A DNA stretch of 64,000 nt, taken from positions 1,034,001-1,098,000 of the forward strand of contig NZ_CP045403.1 in the NCBI RefSeq assembly GCF_009363695.1, written 5' to 3'. The position numbers and the translations under genes were made by a program. This DNA is from Bacillus sp. THAF10. GTDB taxonomy: Bacteria > Bacillota > Bacilli > Bacillales > Bacillaceae_I. The notes under the pieces were generated by a model. The model made no database searches, was not told where the DNA came from, and worked only from the letters and a program-made list of their open reading frames with translations. Position 1 is the stretch's first letter; every line of letters begins with the position of its first letter. Of this stretch, positions 44,676 through 53,652 are shown piece by piece.

Positions 44676-44827
44676 AAGGCTCTTTTCTACAAGATTGTTG
44701 CTAAAAACTTAAGAAAAAGTTAGCTTTAAGAATTCTTTCCAATCTTTATGCGAAGAAAAATTGCCACATGTTTCAATCTTCCTCCACGCAAAGATACGCA
44801 GTAGCAACAAAATTTGCGAAAACAGCC
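44676..44827 (-). repeat. Dispersed repeat family A, copy A4
   Basis: Reverse orientation: AAGGCTCTTTTCTACAAGAT to CAAAATTTGCGAAAACAGCC. It lies between the riboswitch terminator (44840-44878) and ktrA. Confidence 0.85.
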
Positions 44828-44839
44828 ATCAATAAAAAG

Positions 44840-44878
44840 AAAAAAGACCAGTTTCTTTGCATCTCAAAGAATGGTCTT
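44840..44878 (-). terminator. Expression-platform terminator of the ydaO riboswitch
   Basis: On the minus strand AGACCA (44877-44872) + TCTTTG pairs with CAAAGA + TGGTCT (44850-44845), followed by TTTTTTC. Confidence 0.85.
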
Positions 44879-44892
44879 TAATAAAAAGTTTT

Positions 44893-45040
44893 AGACCCTT
44901 CTCTCAAAACGCTTACGAGGTTAGCTGTCGGGTTAGAGGATGAGAGTCCTCTTCACTAGTAATGTGATTCACCCCAAGATATCGATAGAAACAGATATCA
45001 TTATGGTTCCCCCGCTCTAATAAGATTAAGCAATAGGATT
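44893..45040 (-). ncRNA. ydaO-yuaA (c-di-AMP) riboswitch
   Basis: The minus strand carries the class hallmarks in order: GGGGGAACCATAATGATATC, TCTTGGGGTGAATCAC, CCTCTAACCCGACAGCTAAC and CTCGTAAGCG. It precedes ktrAB, the best-known target of this riboswitch. c-di-AMP binding is expected to favour the terminator and lower K+ uptake. Confidence 0.95.
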
Positions 45041-45138
45041 AAATATTTTAACGATGATACTAAATTTACTCCCCTTTTAGCACTTCGTCAATATGTATTT
45101 TCATAAAAAGAACATTCTTTACAAAAGGATGTTTTTGT

Positions 45139-45326
45139 AAGGCTGTTTTCGCAAACTTTGTTGCTACTGCGTATAGTTAAGACACCCGTAATCAACGTTG
45201 CTGTCGTGCTCTTTTCGTGAAGGTAGAGATAAATATGTGGCGATTTACTTTACTTCATGAGTGGAAAAAGTCCTAGAACCGACTTTTTCTTAAGTTTTTA
45301 GCAACTATCTTTTAGAATAGAGCCTT
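45139..45326 (+). repeat. Dispersed repeat family A, copy A5
   Basis: Complete forward copy (AAGGCTGTTTTCGCAAACTT ... TTTTAGAATAGAGCCTT), nearly identical to A3 over most of its length. With A4 it flanks the c-di-AMP riboswitch in opposite orientation. Confidence 0.88.
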
Positions 45327-45349
45327 TGTAAAGGGGCAGATGTATGTTT

Positions 45350-45384
45350 GTTAATCTTTTGTTCATATAATACAGCTATAATGA
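45350..45384 (+). promoter_or_regulatory. Direct-repeat site and promoter of the two-component operon
   Basis: GTTAAT at 45350 and GTTCAT at 45361 are 11 bp apart, the spacing used by OmpR-type regulators; a TATAAT-like element (CTATAATG, about 45376) follows. A closely similar pair lies behind the kinase gene at 47521, so these are likely binding sites of the regulator encoded here. Confidence 0.5.
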
Positions 45385-45417
45385 AAGTAGAGTAAATTTC
45401 CTGAAATGAGGAATTGG

Positions 45418-46113
45418 ATGAAGAAGTTATTCAAAGTACTAGTAATAGAAGATGATCCGAATATTGCAGAATTAATCTCCCTTTATATTGAAAAAGAAGG
45501 CTTCTCCATTGAGATAGCCTGGGACGGAGAAGAGGGCCTCGGTAAATACTACGAAGTGAGCCCTGATTTTGTCATTTTAGATATTATGCTCCCAGGTATG
45601 GATGGCTTTGAAATTTGCAAGGAAATAAGAAGAGACAATAGTGGCATCCCCATTATAATGCTAACTGGCAAAGGAGAAAGCTACGATAAAATTAGAGGAT
45701 TTGGACTAGGTGTAGATGATTATATGGTCAAGCCGTTTGATCCGAACGAATTAATTGCAAGAGTAAAAGCTGTTCTACGAAGATCTAATCCTTCTAGTCT
45801 TCATGAAGTTGTAAACATTCCTGGAATAACCATAAATATGAATGAGTATAAGGTGTATGTAAATAATGCCGAAATTACCATGCCTCCAAAAGAGCTTGAG
45901 CTTTTATATTTTTTTGTAGTAAACAAAAATCAAGTGTTTACAAGGCAGCAGCTACTCGACAATATTTGGGGCTATGACTACGATGGGGACTCTAGAACTA
46001 TAGATGTTCATATCAAGCGGATAAGAGAAAAGCTTGAGGAGCAGTCAGAACGATGGAATTTAAGAACAATCAGGGGCATAGGCTATAAGCTAGAGGTGAA
46101 GGAAAGTGATTAA
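45418..46113 (+). CDS. OmpR-family response regulator (231 aa)
   Basis: Receiver domain with acidic pocket IEDDPNIAEL, phosphorylated Asp55 (DFVILDIMLPGMDG) and Lys in YMVKPFDPNEL, then an OmpR/PhoB winged helix (KELELLYFFVVNKNQVFTRQQLL ... RTIDVHIKRIREKL ... IRGIGYKLE). The ATG at 45418 is preferred to an in-frame ATG at 45406 since GAGGAA lies between them. It overlaps the kinase gene by 8 nt. Regulon unknown; the direct repeats point to autoregulation and control of the next gene. Confidence 0.94.
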   Translation: MKKLFKVLVIEDDPNIAELISLYIEKEGFSIEIAWDGEEGLGKYYEVSPDFVILDIMLPGMDGFEICKEIRRDNSGIPIIMLTGKGESYDKIRGFGLGVDDYMVKPFDPNELIARVKAVLRRSNPSSLHEVVNIPGITINMNEYKVYVNNAEITMPPKELELLYFFVVNKNQVFTRQQLLDNIWGYDYDGDSRTIDVHIKRIREKLEEQSERWNLRTIRGIGYKLEVKESD

Positions 46114-47518
46114 ACGAAAATCTATCTTCATCAAACTTTTCTTAACCTCCTTACTGATTCTCTCCGTTTCCTTTATGATTTTTGCCCTTATTTTCAATTA
46201 TTTATTACACAATGTTATCTTGAAAAACTACCAAGAGACCTTATACTATCAAAGGGATCAGCTCACAAATTATATTAATTTGATGTCGGAGAAGGGCTTG
46301 GAAAGAGATATTTTGTACGAATCTCTTGCTCTTAGCTTGGATAAGGACGACCAAACTACCTATATTTTTAATGCAAATGAAGAAATTGCTTATTTAAATA
46401 AGGATAATTATCTCTTGTCCCTCGTGGAAAAAGAGGATATTCAAAAAGCATTATCAAATAAAGAAGTAAAGAAAAAAATAAAAGTGAATGGACGTCCAAT
46501 GTTTCTTGTGGCACTGCCGATGGAATTGAAATCTGAAACGCCATCTAACCATGCGATGGTCGTTATTTTTCACGGATTTGACCAAGATACAAACCCTATA
46601 CGTTTCATCAATTTATCGGCTATTGCAGTAACGATTATCTTAACGGGGGTTATCATCTATTTTGCTTCTAGAAAAATTACCGCTCCTTTGCTTGAATTAA
46701 ATCGAAATGTTCTTGAGTTTGCCAAAGGTGACTTTTCAAACGAAGTAAAAATCAATCGTCAAGATGAAATTGGACAGCTGGGAGCATCTGTGAATTATAT
46801 GGCAAAGGAACTTGCTGGTTTGGAGAAGGCAAGGCGAGATTTCGTCGCAAATGTTTCGCATGATTTACGGTCTCCACTTACATCCATTAATGGATTTTTA
46901 ACTGCCATTCAAGATGGTACCATTCCTGAAAACAGAAGAAATCATTACCTCTCTGTTATGAAAAATGAAACGAATCGTTTAATTAAGCTTGTTAATGATT
47001 TATTAGATATCACGCTTTTTGAATCCAATCAATTAGCATTATCCAAAGAAAGTTACAATATGGTAGAACAGATAAGAAGAGTGATAGCCAAAATGGAACC
47101 GGATTTACAAAAAAGAGAGATAGAAATGGAGTTCAAATCAGATTCAAAGGAAATAAAGGTCTTTGCTGATATGGATCGAATAGAACAGGTATTAACGAAT
47201 CTTATTCACAATAGTATTCACTTTTCCAGTAAAGGAAGCAAGGTGGAAGTTCACTTGTTTACTAATGAGGAAGCAAATGCGGTCTTTATTGACATTAAAG
47301 ACTATGGAATGGGTATTGATGATAAAGATTTACCGTTTATTTGGGATCGATTTTTTAAAGCGGATAAATCAAGATCCAACAAAATTGGAACTGGAATTGG
47401 GTTATCTATTGTAAAACAAATTTTAGATCAACATGAAACAGTAATCACTGTGGACAGCAAGGTAGGAAAAGGAACGACTTTTACCTTTTCTCTTCCAATA
47501 AGCATTAAAAAAAGCTGA
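46106..47518 (+). CDS. Sensor histidine kinase (470 aa)
   Basis: Membrane kinase: transmembrane helix at residues 10-34, an extracytoplasmic sensor of about 130 residues, a second helix at about 168-188 (FINLSAIAVTIILTGVIIYFA), HAMP (ITAPLLELNRNVLEFAKGDF), HisKA with His252 (FVANVSHDLRSPLTSING) and the ATPase domain (NLIHNSIHFS, GMGIDDKDLPFIWDRFFKAD, TGIGLSIVKQILDQH). Starts with GTG inside the regulator gene. The sensor region has no domain I recognise. Confidence 0.94.
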   Translation: MIKRKSIFIKLFLTSLLILSVSFMIFALIFNYLLHNVILKNYQETLYYQRDQLTNYINLMSEKGLERDILYESLALSLDKDDQTTYIFNANEEIAYLNKDNYLLSLVEKEDIQKALSNKEVKKKIKVNGRPMFLVALPMELKSETPSNHAMVVIFHGFDQDTNPIRFINLSAIAVTIILTGVIIYFASRKITAPLLELNRNVLEFAKGDFSNEVKINRQDEIGQLGASVNYMAKELAGLEKARRDFVANVSHDLRSPLTSINGFLTAIQDGTIPENRRNHYLSVMKNETNRLIKLVNDLLDITLFESNQLALSKESYNMVEQIRRVIAKMEPDLQKREIEMEFKSDSKEIKVFADMDRIEQVLTNLIHNSIHFSSKGSKVEVHLFTNEEANAVFIDIKDYGMGIDDKDLPFIWDRFFKADKSRSNKIGTGIGLSIVKQILDQHETVITVDSKVGKGTTFTFSLPISIKKS

Positions 47519-47520
47519 CT

Positions 47521-47537
47521 GTTCATGTTGTGTTCAT
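47521..47537 (+). promoter_or_regulatory. Direct repeat GTTCAT with 11-bp period
   Basis: GTTCAT at 47521 and GTTCAT at 47532, followed by ATTCACATC. Same motif and spacing as upstream of the two-component operon; it precedes the VTT-domain gene, suggesting that gene belongs to the regulon. Confidence 0.5.
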
Positions 47538-47614
47538 ATTCACATCGTAAACTATAAACTAGGTAGGAAATAACCATTGGGCTGTTTTATTGAGGAAGAG
47601 GGGAGGGAGTAGTT

Positions 47615-48295
47615 ATCGTTAATAGAAGAGCATGGAAAATAGGGACGTTTATCTTCATCGTAGGTTCTTTTTTATGGATCATGCAGACTGAGTGGATTGA
47701 CGTGATAAAAACCGGTGATATCGATAGAATTCAAACGGTGTTTAAAGAAGATATCCCGGCTATCTTGGTTCTTACTTTTATCTTAATGTTGTTCCAAAAT
47801 CTCTTCACATTGATTCCTATTGTTGGGATTATTGTTATTAATATAGCTTTGTTTGGCTTTGGCATTGGCTACATTTGGAGTGTAGTGGCGAGCATTGCTG
47901 CTGGCATCATGAGCTTTATTTTTTATCGATATTGGTTTCAATCCATCCTAACGAAGAAAGTACCCCCTATTTACTTACAAAGGCTTGAGCATAAAGGCTT
48001 TTGGTTTGTCCTTTTATTAAGAATGATACCATTCATACCATCAAGTATTATTAATCTAGCTGGTGGGGTAAGTTCTATTCGGCTACTTTCCTTTTCCTTT
48101 GCCACCCTCATAGGAAATAGCGTCTATATCCTATTACTCAGTTTTGTAGCAAATGGCTTAATGACTGCAAGAATTGAAGGATATATATTAGTGGCGCTAG
48201 TGTTAGCTCTCATCCCAAGTTATTACTACTTTAAAAATGTAAAGCCAAAAGTTCATTATGTAGAACATCAAAAAAAGAAGGTAGGAGAGGGCTAA
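47615..48295 (+). CDS. VTT-domain (TVP38/DedA-like) membrane protein, unusual start
   Basis: Membrane protein of the TVP38/TMEM64 group: FTLIPIVGIIVINIALFGFG, the core LLRMIPFIPSSIINLAGG (F/M-x-P-x-x-P region) and 5-6 helices. The first ATG in frame is 47681, but it lacks a ribosome site, while the frame is open upstream and codes for NRRAWKIGTFIFIVGSFLWI, a normal first membrane helix. A strong GGGGAGGGAG (47600-47609) sits the right distance from an ATC codon at 47615. I therefore place the start at 47615 with a non-standard codon; if wrong, the protein begins at 47681 (204 aa). Function may be lipid scrambling. Confidence 0.65.
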   Translation: MVNRRAWKIGTFIFIVGSFLWIMQTEWIDVIKTGDIDRIQTVFKEDIPAILVLTFILMLFQNLFTLIPIVGIIVINIALFGFGIGYIWSVVASIAAGIMSFIFYRYWFQSILTKKVPPIYLQRLEHKGFWFVLLLRMIPFIPSSIINLAGGVSSIRLLSFSFATLIGNSVYILLLSFVANGLMTARIEGYILVALVLALIPSYYYFKNVKPKVHYVEHQKKKVGEG

Positions 48296-48314
48296 CTTCG
48301 GGCCTCTCTTTTCT
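48285..48314 (+). terminator. Weak terminator after the VTT gene
   Basis: GAGAGG / CCTCTC stem with an inner G-C pair, overlapping the stop codon, then TTTTCTT. Confidence 0.45.
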
Positions 48315-48337
48315 TATGCTGGAGGAAATAGTTTATT

Positions 48338-51300
48338 ATGATCATACCAAAAATAGCAGTGAAAAGACCCGTAACGACCATTATGATGATGTTGTTGGTT
48401 TTATTACTTGGTTTTGTCTCGTTAACAAATTTGAAATTAGATTTGATGCCAAACATTAACCCGCCTGTATTGGCGGTCATGACCTCTTACCCTGGTGCAG
48501 GTCCAGAAGAAGTGGCAGAGATTGTAACGAAACCTATTGAAGATGTAGTTGGTACAAGTGCCGGCTTGCAAACGATGCAATCCCGCAGCAGCTCCAATTC
48601 CTCTTTAATTATTGCGCAATACGAATGGGGAACAGAAATATCGGAGGTAAGGGAGGATTTAAGTTCTTCTCTGAATCTTGTTAGGCTTCCTGATGCAGTA
48701 AATCAACCAATGATCATGAAATTTGATCCAACGATGATGCCGATTGTTCAGTTTTCTGTTTCGAGCGGGGAGGAAATCCAAGCGCTTCAAGAAACAGTGA
48801 ATGACGTGGTTGTTCCAAAGCTGCAAAACATTGAAGGGGTGGCAAGTGTTAATGTTACCGGAGGCTTTGATGAAGAAATTAAAGTCACCCTAAATGAAGA
48901 AAATCTAAAAAAATACGACTTAACTCAATCACAAATTGTGCAGCTCATTCAAGGGAATAACTTAACGATGCCAGGTGGAATTATTGAGGAAGATGGAGAA
49001 AAGCTAAACCTTCGTATTTTGGCAAAAGTAGAAACGGTCGATGCTTTGAAAAATCTTCCAGTTAGCATCGAGCCTAAAGGGCAAGAGCTAGAGGTGGTGA
49101 CATTAGAAGAAGTAGCGAAGGTTGAACTCTCTCCAAAAGATGTGACATCCTTTGCACGGACAAATGGAACCGAAAGCCTGATGGTAAGTATTCAAAAGGA
49201 AGGAACAGCCAATACGGCAGAGGTATCCAAACAGGTACAGGACAGACTTTCATCTATTGCGGAGCAGAACAGTGATCTTACCTTTGATGTAGCAATGGAC
49301 CAAGGGGAAGTAATAGAACGATCAATCTCAAACGTTACGCTTGCCCTTGTGTTTGGTGGTATCTTTGCGGTAGCTGTTATTATTGTATTTTTACGTTCCA
49401 TAGCCTCCACATTAATTGTAGGAATTGCTATCCCGTTTTCTGTTATCGCTACCTTTGTTCTGATGTATTTTTCAGGAATGACCTTAAATATTATGTCATT
49501 AGGTGGGCTTGCCTTAGGGGTGGGAATGCTTGTTGATAACGCCATTGTCGTAATAGAAAATATCTACCGTCATTTAACCAAAGGAGGTTCTAGAAAAGAA
49601 GCTGCCATTACAGGAGCAGCAGAGGTTGGGGGAGCTGTGACAGCTTCCATGCTGACAACGCTGTCTGTATTCTTACCTATTGTATTTGTAGGGGGAATGA
49701 TTGGAGATATCTTTAAGGAACTGGCTTTAACCGTTACGTTTGCCCTCTTAGCTTCATGGGCAGTGGCGCTCACAGTTGTACCAGCGCTTGCAGGCCTACT
49801 TTTAAAGCCTGAAAAAGTAAAGAGTAAGAAAGAAAGCGTGCTTTATAAGAAAATTATTTCATGGGCGCTAGATCACCGACTAATCGTCATTCTGTTGGCA
49901 ATTTTCACATTGGTAGGCTCTTTGTTTCTAGCTCCGAGGATTGGTACAGAGTTCATGCCAGCACAGGATGAAGGTACCTTTTCGATAAACATGGAATTGC
50001 CAGAGGGGGCGTCATTTGAAAGAACCCTAGAGCTGGTGGAGGAAGTGGAAGGCTCCATAGAGAATGTATCAGAAGTAGACATCGTGACGGCAACAATTGG
50101 AAATGCCGATGAATTTATGGCTGCTGCAACTGGAAGTGGAGAAAATGTTGGTTCTCTTACTGTAAAGCTGGTTAGTGCAGATGAACGTGAGCGCTCGACA
50201 GAAGAAGTGATGAATGCTTTGAAAAAGGACCTTGCATCATTGGAAAGTGAAGCTGAGCTAACATATAATTTGAGCAATTCTATGGAAGCGATGAGTGGTG
50301 CTCAAAATGCTGTTGAGGTCATGTTGTTAGGAAATGATAAGGAAAAGCTTCAAACGTATACGGAGGAACTAACAACTAGGTTACAAGCGCTTGAAGAAGT
50401 CAATGCGGTGTCTGATAGCATTCAAACTGGAAAACCAGTGTATCAATTTATCCTTGATAAGGAAGAAGCATTCAAGTATGGCTTAACTGCCGGTCAGGTT
50501 GGAAATATAATTAATGAAGCTCTACAAGGAAATGTAGCAGCCACCATGTTTGATACGGAAATTCGAGTGCATATGGAAGGCATCTCAAACTCAAAAGAGG
50601 AGCTAGAAAATCTCTCTATTCCTAATAGGTCAGGTCAGGAGATTACCTTGAAAGATATTGGTGAAATCGAAAGAGGGGAAGGACCTGTTACAGTGGTACG
50701 AGAGAATCAACAAGATTCAGTCGTAATTACCGCAAATTTTGAAGGCCAAGATATGGGGACCGTTTCCATGAAGGTTCAAGCCGAAATTGATGATATGGTC
50801 AAAGAGCTGGATATTAATACTGACCAATTTACCATTAAAACTGGTGGCGGAGCGGAAATGATGGACGACGCATTTGCAAGTCTTCTTCTTGCAGTGGTGC
50901 TTGCAATAGTGTTTGTATACATGGTCATGGCGAGTCAATTTGAATCTCTCTTGCAGCCATTTATCATCATGTTTACATTACCGCTTGCCATCATTGGGGT
51001 TGTTTTAGGGTTATTCTTTACAGGATATGCATTTGGTGTGACCGCTTTTATTGGAATCATCATTCTTGTAGGAATTGTCGTCAACAATGCCATAGTCTTT
51101 ATTGATTACACCAACCAGCTACGAGCAAAAGGTTTGCTTGTTAGAGAAGCACTAATGGAAGCAGGAGTTACAAGGCTAAGGCCAATCATTATGACAGCTT
51201 TAACGACAATCCTGGGCTTATTGCCTTTAGCTATTGGTCTTGGTGAAGGAACAGAATTACAGGCGCCTATGGCAGTAGCGGTTATTGGTGGATTATTAAG

Positions 51301-51394
51301 CTCCACAGTATTGACCCTTGTTGTTATTCCGGTTATTTATAGCTTGCTTACGAGCAGACAGGAAAAAAAGAGGTTAGCTAAATTAGAAGGATAA
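48338..51394 (+). CDS. RND efflux transporter permease, SwrC/AcrB family (1018 aa)
   Basis: Proton-driven RND pump with twelve transmembrane helices and two large extracytoplasmic loops. Helix 1 follows KRPVTTIMMMLLVLLLGF; the proton-relay helix 4 has GMLVDNAIVVIENIYRHL (two Asp/Glu); the second half repeats IILVGIVVNNAIVFIDYTNQLR. B. subtilis SwrC (YerP), which exports surfactin and helps swarming, is similar in length. No membrane-fusion or outer-membrane partner is present, as expected in a Gram-positive. AGGAAATAG precedes the ATG. Substrate unknown. Confidence 0.92.
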   Translation: MIIPKIAVKRPVTTIMMMLLVLLLGFVSLTNLKLDLMPNINPPVLAVMTSYPGAGPEEVAEIVTKPIEDVVGTSAGLQTMQSRSSSNSSLIIAQYEWGTEISEVREDLSSSLNLVRLPDAVNQPMIMKFDPTMMPIVQFSVSSGEEIQALQETVNDVVVPKLQNIEGVASVNVTGGFDEEIKVTLNEENLKKYDLTQSQIVQLIQGNNLTMPGGIIEEDGEKLNLRILAKVETVDALKNLPVSIEPKGQELEVVTLEEVAKVELSPKDVTSFARTNGTESLMVSIQKEGTANTAEVSKQVQDRLSSIAEQNSDLTFDVAMDQGEVIERSISNVTLALVFGGIFAVAVIIVFLRSIASTLIVGIAIPFSVIATFVLMYFSGMTLNIMSLGGLALGVGMLVDNAIVVIENIYRHLTKGGSRKEAAITGAAEVGGAVTASMLTTLSVFLPIVFVGGMIGDIFKELALTVTFALLASWAVALTVVPALAGLLLKPEKVKSKKESVLYKKIISWALDHRLIVILLAIFTLVGSLFLAPRIGTEFMPAQDEGTFSINMELPEGASFERTLELVEEVEGSIENVSEVDIVTATIGNADEFMAAATGSGENVGSLTVKLVSADERERSTEEVMNALKKDLASLESEAELTYNLSNSMEAMSGAQNAVEVMLLGNDKEKLQTYTEELTTRLQALEEVNAVSDSIQTGKPVYQFILDKEEAFKYGLTAGQVGNIINEALQGNVAATMFDTEIRVHMEGISNSKEELENLSIPNRSGQEITLKDIGEIERGEGPVTVVRENQQDSVVITANFEGQDMGTVSMKVQAEIDDMVKELDINTDQFTIKTGGGAEMMDDAFASLLLAVVLAIVFVYMVMASQFESLLQPFIIMFTLPLAIIGVVLGLFFTGYAFGVTAFIGIIILVGIVVNNAIVFIDYTNQLRAKGLLVREALMEAGVTRLRPIIMTALTTILGLLPLAIGLGEGTELQAPMAVAVIGGLLSSTVLTLVVIPVIYSLLTSRQEKKRLAKLEG

Positions 51395-51400
51395 AGTAAC

Positions 51401-51440
51401 AGGGCCGTAGCTCCAATGGGAGCACGGCCCTAATTTTATT
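51401..51440. terminator. Terminator after the RND pump
   Basis: GGGCCGT (51402-51408) / ACGGCCC (51424-51430) with inner GCTCC / GGAGC; serves the RND gene and the convergent small gene. Confidence 0.82.
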
Positions 51441-51801
51441 CGTTTTTTCGGACTTTTCTTTGATAATAAATAAAGATCGGTAGCGGGATGACAATCCAAC
51501 CGAAGCTTTTTATAAGTGTGTTCCAAGCCATTTCACGATTGCGTTCTTTATCTTGAGCTACAACAGCCTCATATTCAGCAAGTAGCTCCTCTTCCTCTAT
51601 TTCCGGCTCGGAAATCGGTTTCCCGTTCTCATCATGCTTGGTTTTCCCAGCAATGGTCATTTCTTTGTATTCATGATAGGTTTGGTAATAGCTTGATGGA
51701 GAGACAATGTCGGCAATAGCCATGAAGGCTGCAACACTTCCGCCAATTGTCATCATTAACGTCATAAATAAAATAACATAGTAATAGACAACCCTAATCA
51801 T
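51436..51801 (-). CDS. Two-helix membrane protein (121 aa)
   Basis: Unrecognised protein: an N-terminal transmembrane segment (YYYVILFMTLMMTIGGSVAAF), a central acidic region (EPEIEEEELLAEYEAVV) that is probably helical and extracytoplasmic, and a C-terminal helix (SFGWIVIPLPIFIYYQRKVRKNE). GAGTGAGGGC precedes the start. No functional clue from neighbours. Confidence 0.7.
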   Translation of the reverse strand: MIRVVYYYVILFMTLMMTIGGSVAAFMAIADIVSPSSYYQTYHEYKEMTIAGKTKHDENGKPISEPEIEEEELLAEYEAVVAQDKERNREMAWNTLIKSFGWIVIPLPIFIYYQRKVRKNE

Positions 51802-51922
51802 GCCCTCACTCCTTTTCTGTGCAAACTATATTACACTTCCTATTATAAAGGTATTTTCACTTTGAAACTAATAGACGTTGAAAAACGTATAAGTAGTAAA
51901 AGAAATAGGGGAGGTTTTAGAG

Positions 51923-52657
51923 ATGTGGATCTTTTTCTTTATACAGCTTGCATTAATTTTAATTTTTATATTGTTAGGATGGATGATTGTTAAAAAAGAA
52001 GCGTATGGCCTTATTTCTAACTTTAGAGGCAGACCAAAAGAAGAACAGGAAGAACTGATACAACGCGGCTACCCACAAAAGGCAGGAAAATTACTAATTA
52101 TTACTGGTGTTGCTTTATTATGCTTACTGCCATTGCTATTTACAGGCATCTCGTTTGTATTAGAGATAAGCGTGATGGTGATGATGTTTTTCTTATTAGG
52201 AGGCTTCATCTATTTATCCAAGTATGAAGTTCCGAGAAAACAAAAATTAAGTTATATTATCAGCTCAAGCATAGCAGTAACTACCTTCGTTTTTCTTGGA
52301 ATTGTTTTCTTTTTTGGCTATCAGGATTTTGAGCTAAAAGCACAGGAGGAATCTTTTGAAATTACAGGCGTTTATGGTGACGAATGGAGTTATGAGGAAG
52401 TGCAGGAGGTTCGCTTATTATCAGAAATGCCAGAAGTAACGGCTCGCACAAATGGTTATGGAATGCCAACTCTTTCAAAAGGGCACTTTAAGCTAAAGGA
52501 ATATGGGAAGGGTCTTTTGTTTGTTTATCGTGATAGCTCACCATATTTATTCATACAAACCAAGGAAGAAACAATTATTATTAATTCAAAAAGTGCAGAT
52601 AATACCGAAAGCTGGTATGATTTTTTAAAGGAACATGTATCAAAAGAAAAGGAATAA
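51923..52657 (+). CDS. DUF3784-like membrane protein with PH-type C-terminal domain (244 aa)
   Basis: Four predicted transmembrane helices in the first 130 residues, the first part (WMIVKKEAYGLISNFRGRPKEEQEELIQRGYPQKAGKLL abbreviated here to GLISNFRGRPKEEQEEL) typical of DUF3784, followed by a soluble domain from about 145 (FEITGVYGDEWSYEEVQEVR) that resembles bacterial PH domains. Function unknown. GGGGAGG precedes the ATG. The following transporter gene starts 29 bp later, so they may be cotranscribed. Confidence 0.65.
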   Translation: MWIFFFIQLALILIFILLGWMIVKKEAYGLISNFRGRPKEEQEELIQRGYPQKAGKLLIITGVALLCLLPLLFTGISFVLEISVMVMMFFLLGGFIYLSKYEVPRKQKLSYIISSSIAVTTFVFLGIVFFFGYQDFELKAQEESFEITGVYGDEWSYEEVQEVRLLSEMPEVTARTNGYGMPTLSKGHFKLKEYGKGLLFVYRDSSPYLFIQTKEETIIINSKSADNTESWYDFLKEHVSKEKE

Positions 52658-52686
52658 TTATTCTATCATAGAAAGGAATACGGACA

Positions 52687-53640
52687 ATGACTTACGTTTT
52701 GTTAGTAGTCGGCTTCGCCTTATTGATTAAAGGAGCGGATTGGTTTGTAGATGGAGCATCTCAAATTGCAAAGATTCTCAGAATTTCTCCGTTACTGATA
52801 GGATTGACCATTGTGGCCTTCGGTACTAGCTCCCCAGAAGCAACGGTGAGTATTCTAGCAGCACTTGATGGAAATGCCGAGGTGTCTCTTGGTAATGTGA
52901 TTGGTAGTAACATCTTTAATATCACCTTAGTCGTGGGGATTACTGCCTTATTAAATCCTCTAAAAGTGGAAAGTGAAACCATAAGAAAAGAAATACCCTT
53001 TACCTTACTTGGTAGCACAGTTCTGTTAGTGTTGATCAGTGATATGTTCTTGCAAGGTTTGACTGAAAACTTGCTAACTAGAAGTGATGGTTTGATTTTT
53101 TTATTGATTTTTAGTATTTTCATGTATTATATTTTTGAAGTAGCCAGAAACAATCGAGAAACAATTGCAGCCGAAAATGAAAAGGAAGCTCCTAAATGGG
53201 GAAAAAACAGCATTCTTACCTTCGTAGGTCTAGCTGCGATTATTTTTGGAGGAGAGCTTGTTGTAAGAAACAGTACCGAAATTGCTGTTTCACTTGGAAT
53301 GAGCCAAACGCTTGTCGGGTTAACCATTGTTGCAATCGGAACGAGCTTACCTGAATTAGTTACGTCGGTGATGGCTGCGATAAAAAAACAAAGTGAGATT
53401 GCCCTAGGAAATATTGTGGGAAGTAATATCTTCAATATTTTCTTTGTACTTGGGACCTCTTCCTTAATTATTCCTTTACCTGTGGATAGCAGGGTCTTTG
53501 TTGATATTGGATTGATGCTATTCCTGACGGTAGTTTTGTTGATATTTTCCAGAACGAATTATCGAATTGGGAAAATAGAGGGAAGCTTCATGGCTGTTGC
53601 ATATGTGGTATATTTAATTTTCATTATTCTTAGAAATTGA
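52687..53640 (+). CDS. Calcium/sodium antiporter, CaCA family (317 aa)
   Basis: YrbG-like Na+/Ca2+ exchanger with two homologous halves of five helices. The alpha repeats are clear: VAFGTSSPEATVSI ... GNVIGSNIFNI in the first half and VAIGTSLPELVTSVMAA ... GNIVGSNIFNI in the second, each with the cation-binding Glu. Normal length. uppP follows 12 bp later in the same operon. Confidence 0.93.
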   Translation: MTYVLLVVGFALLIKGADWFVDGASQIAKILRISPLLIGLTIVAFGTSSPEATVSILAALDGNAEVSLGNVIGSNIFNITLVVGITALLNPLKVESETIRKEIPFTLLGSTVLLVLISDMFLQGLTENLLTRSDGLIFLLIFSIFMYYIFEVARNNRETIAAENEKEAPKWGKNSILTFVGLAAIIFGGELVVRNSTEIAVSLGMSQTLVGLTIVAIGTSLPELVTSVMAAIKKQSEIALGNIVGSNIFNIFFVLGTSSLIIPLPVDSRVFVDIGLMLFLTVVLLIFSRTNYRIGKIEGSFMAVAYVVYLIFIILRN

Positions 53641-53652
53641 GGGCTTATCTTT

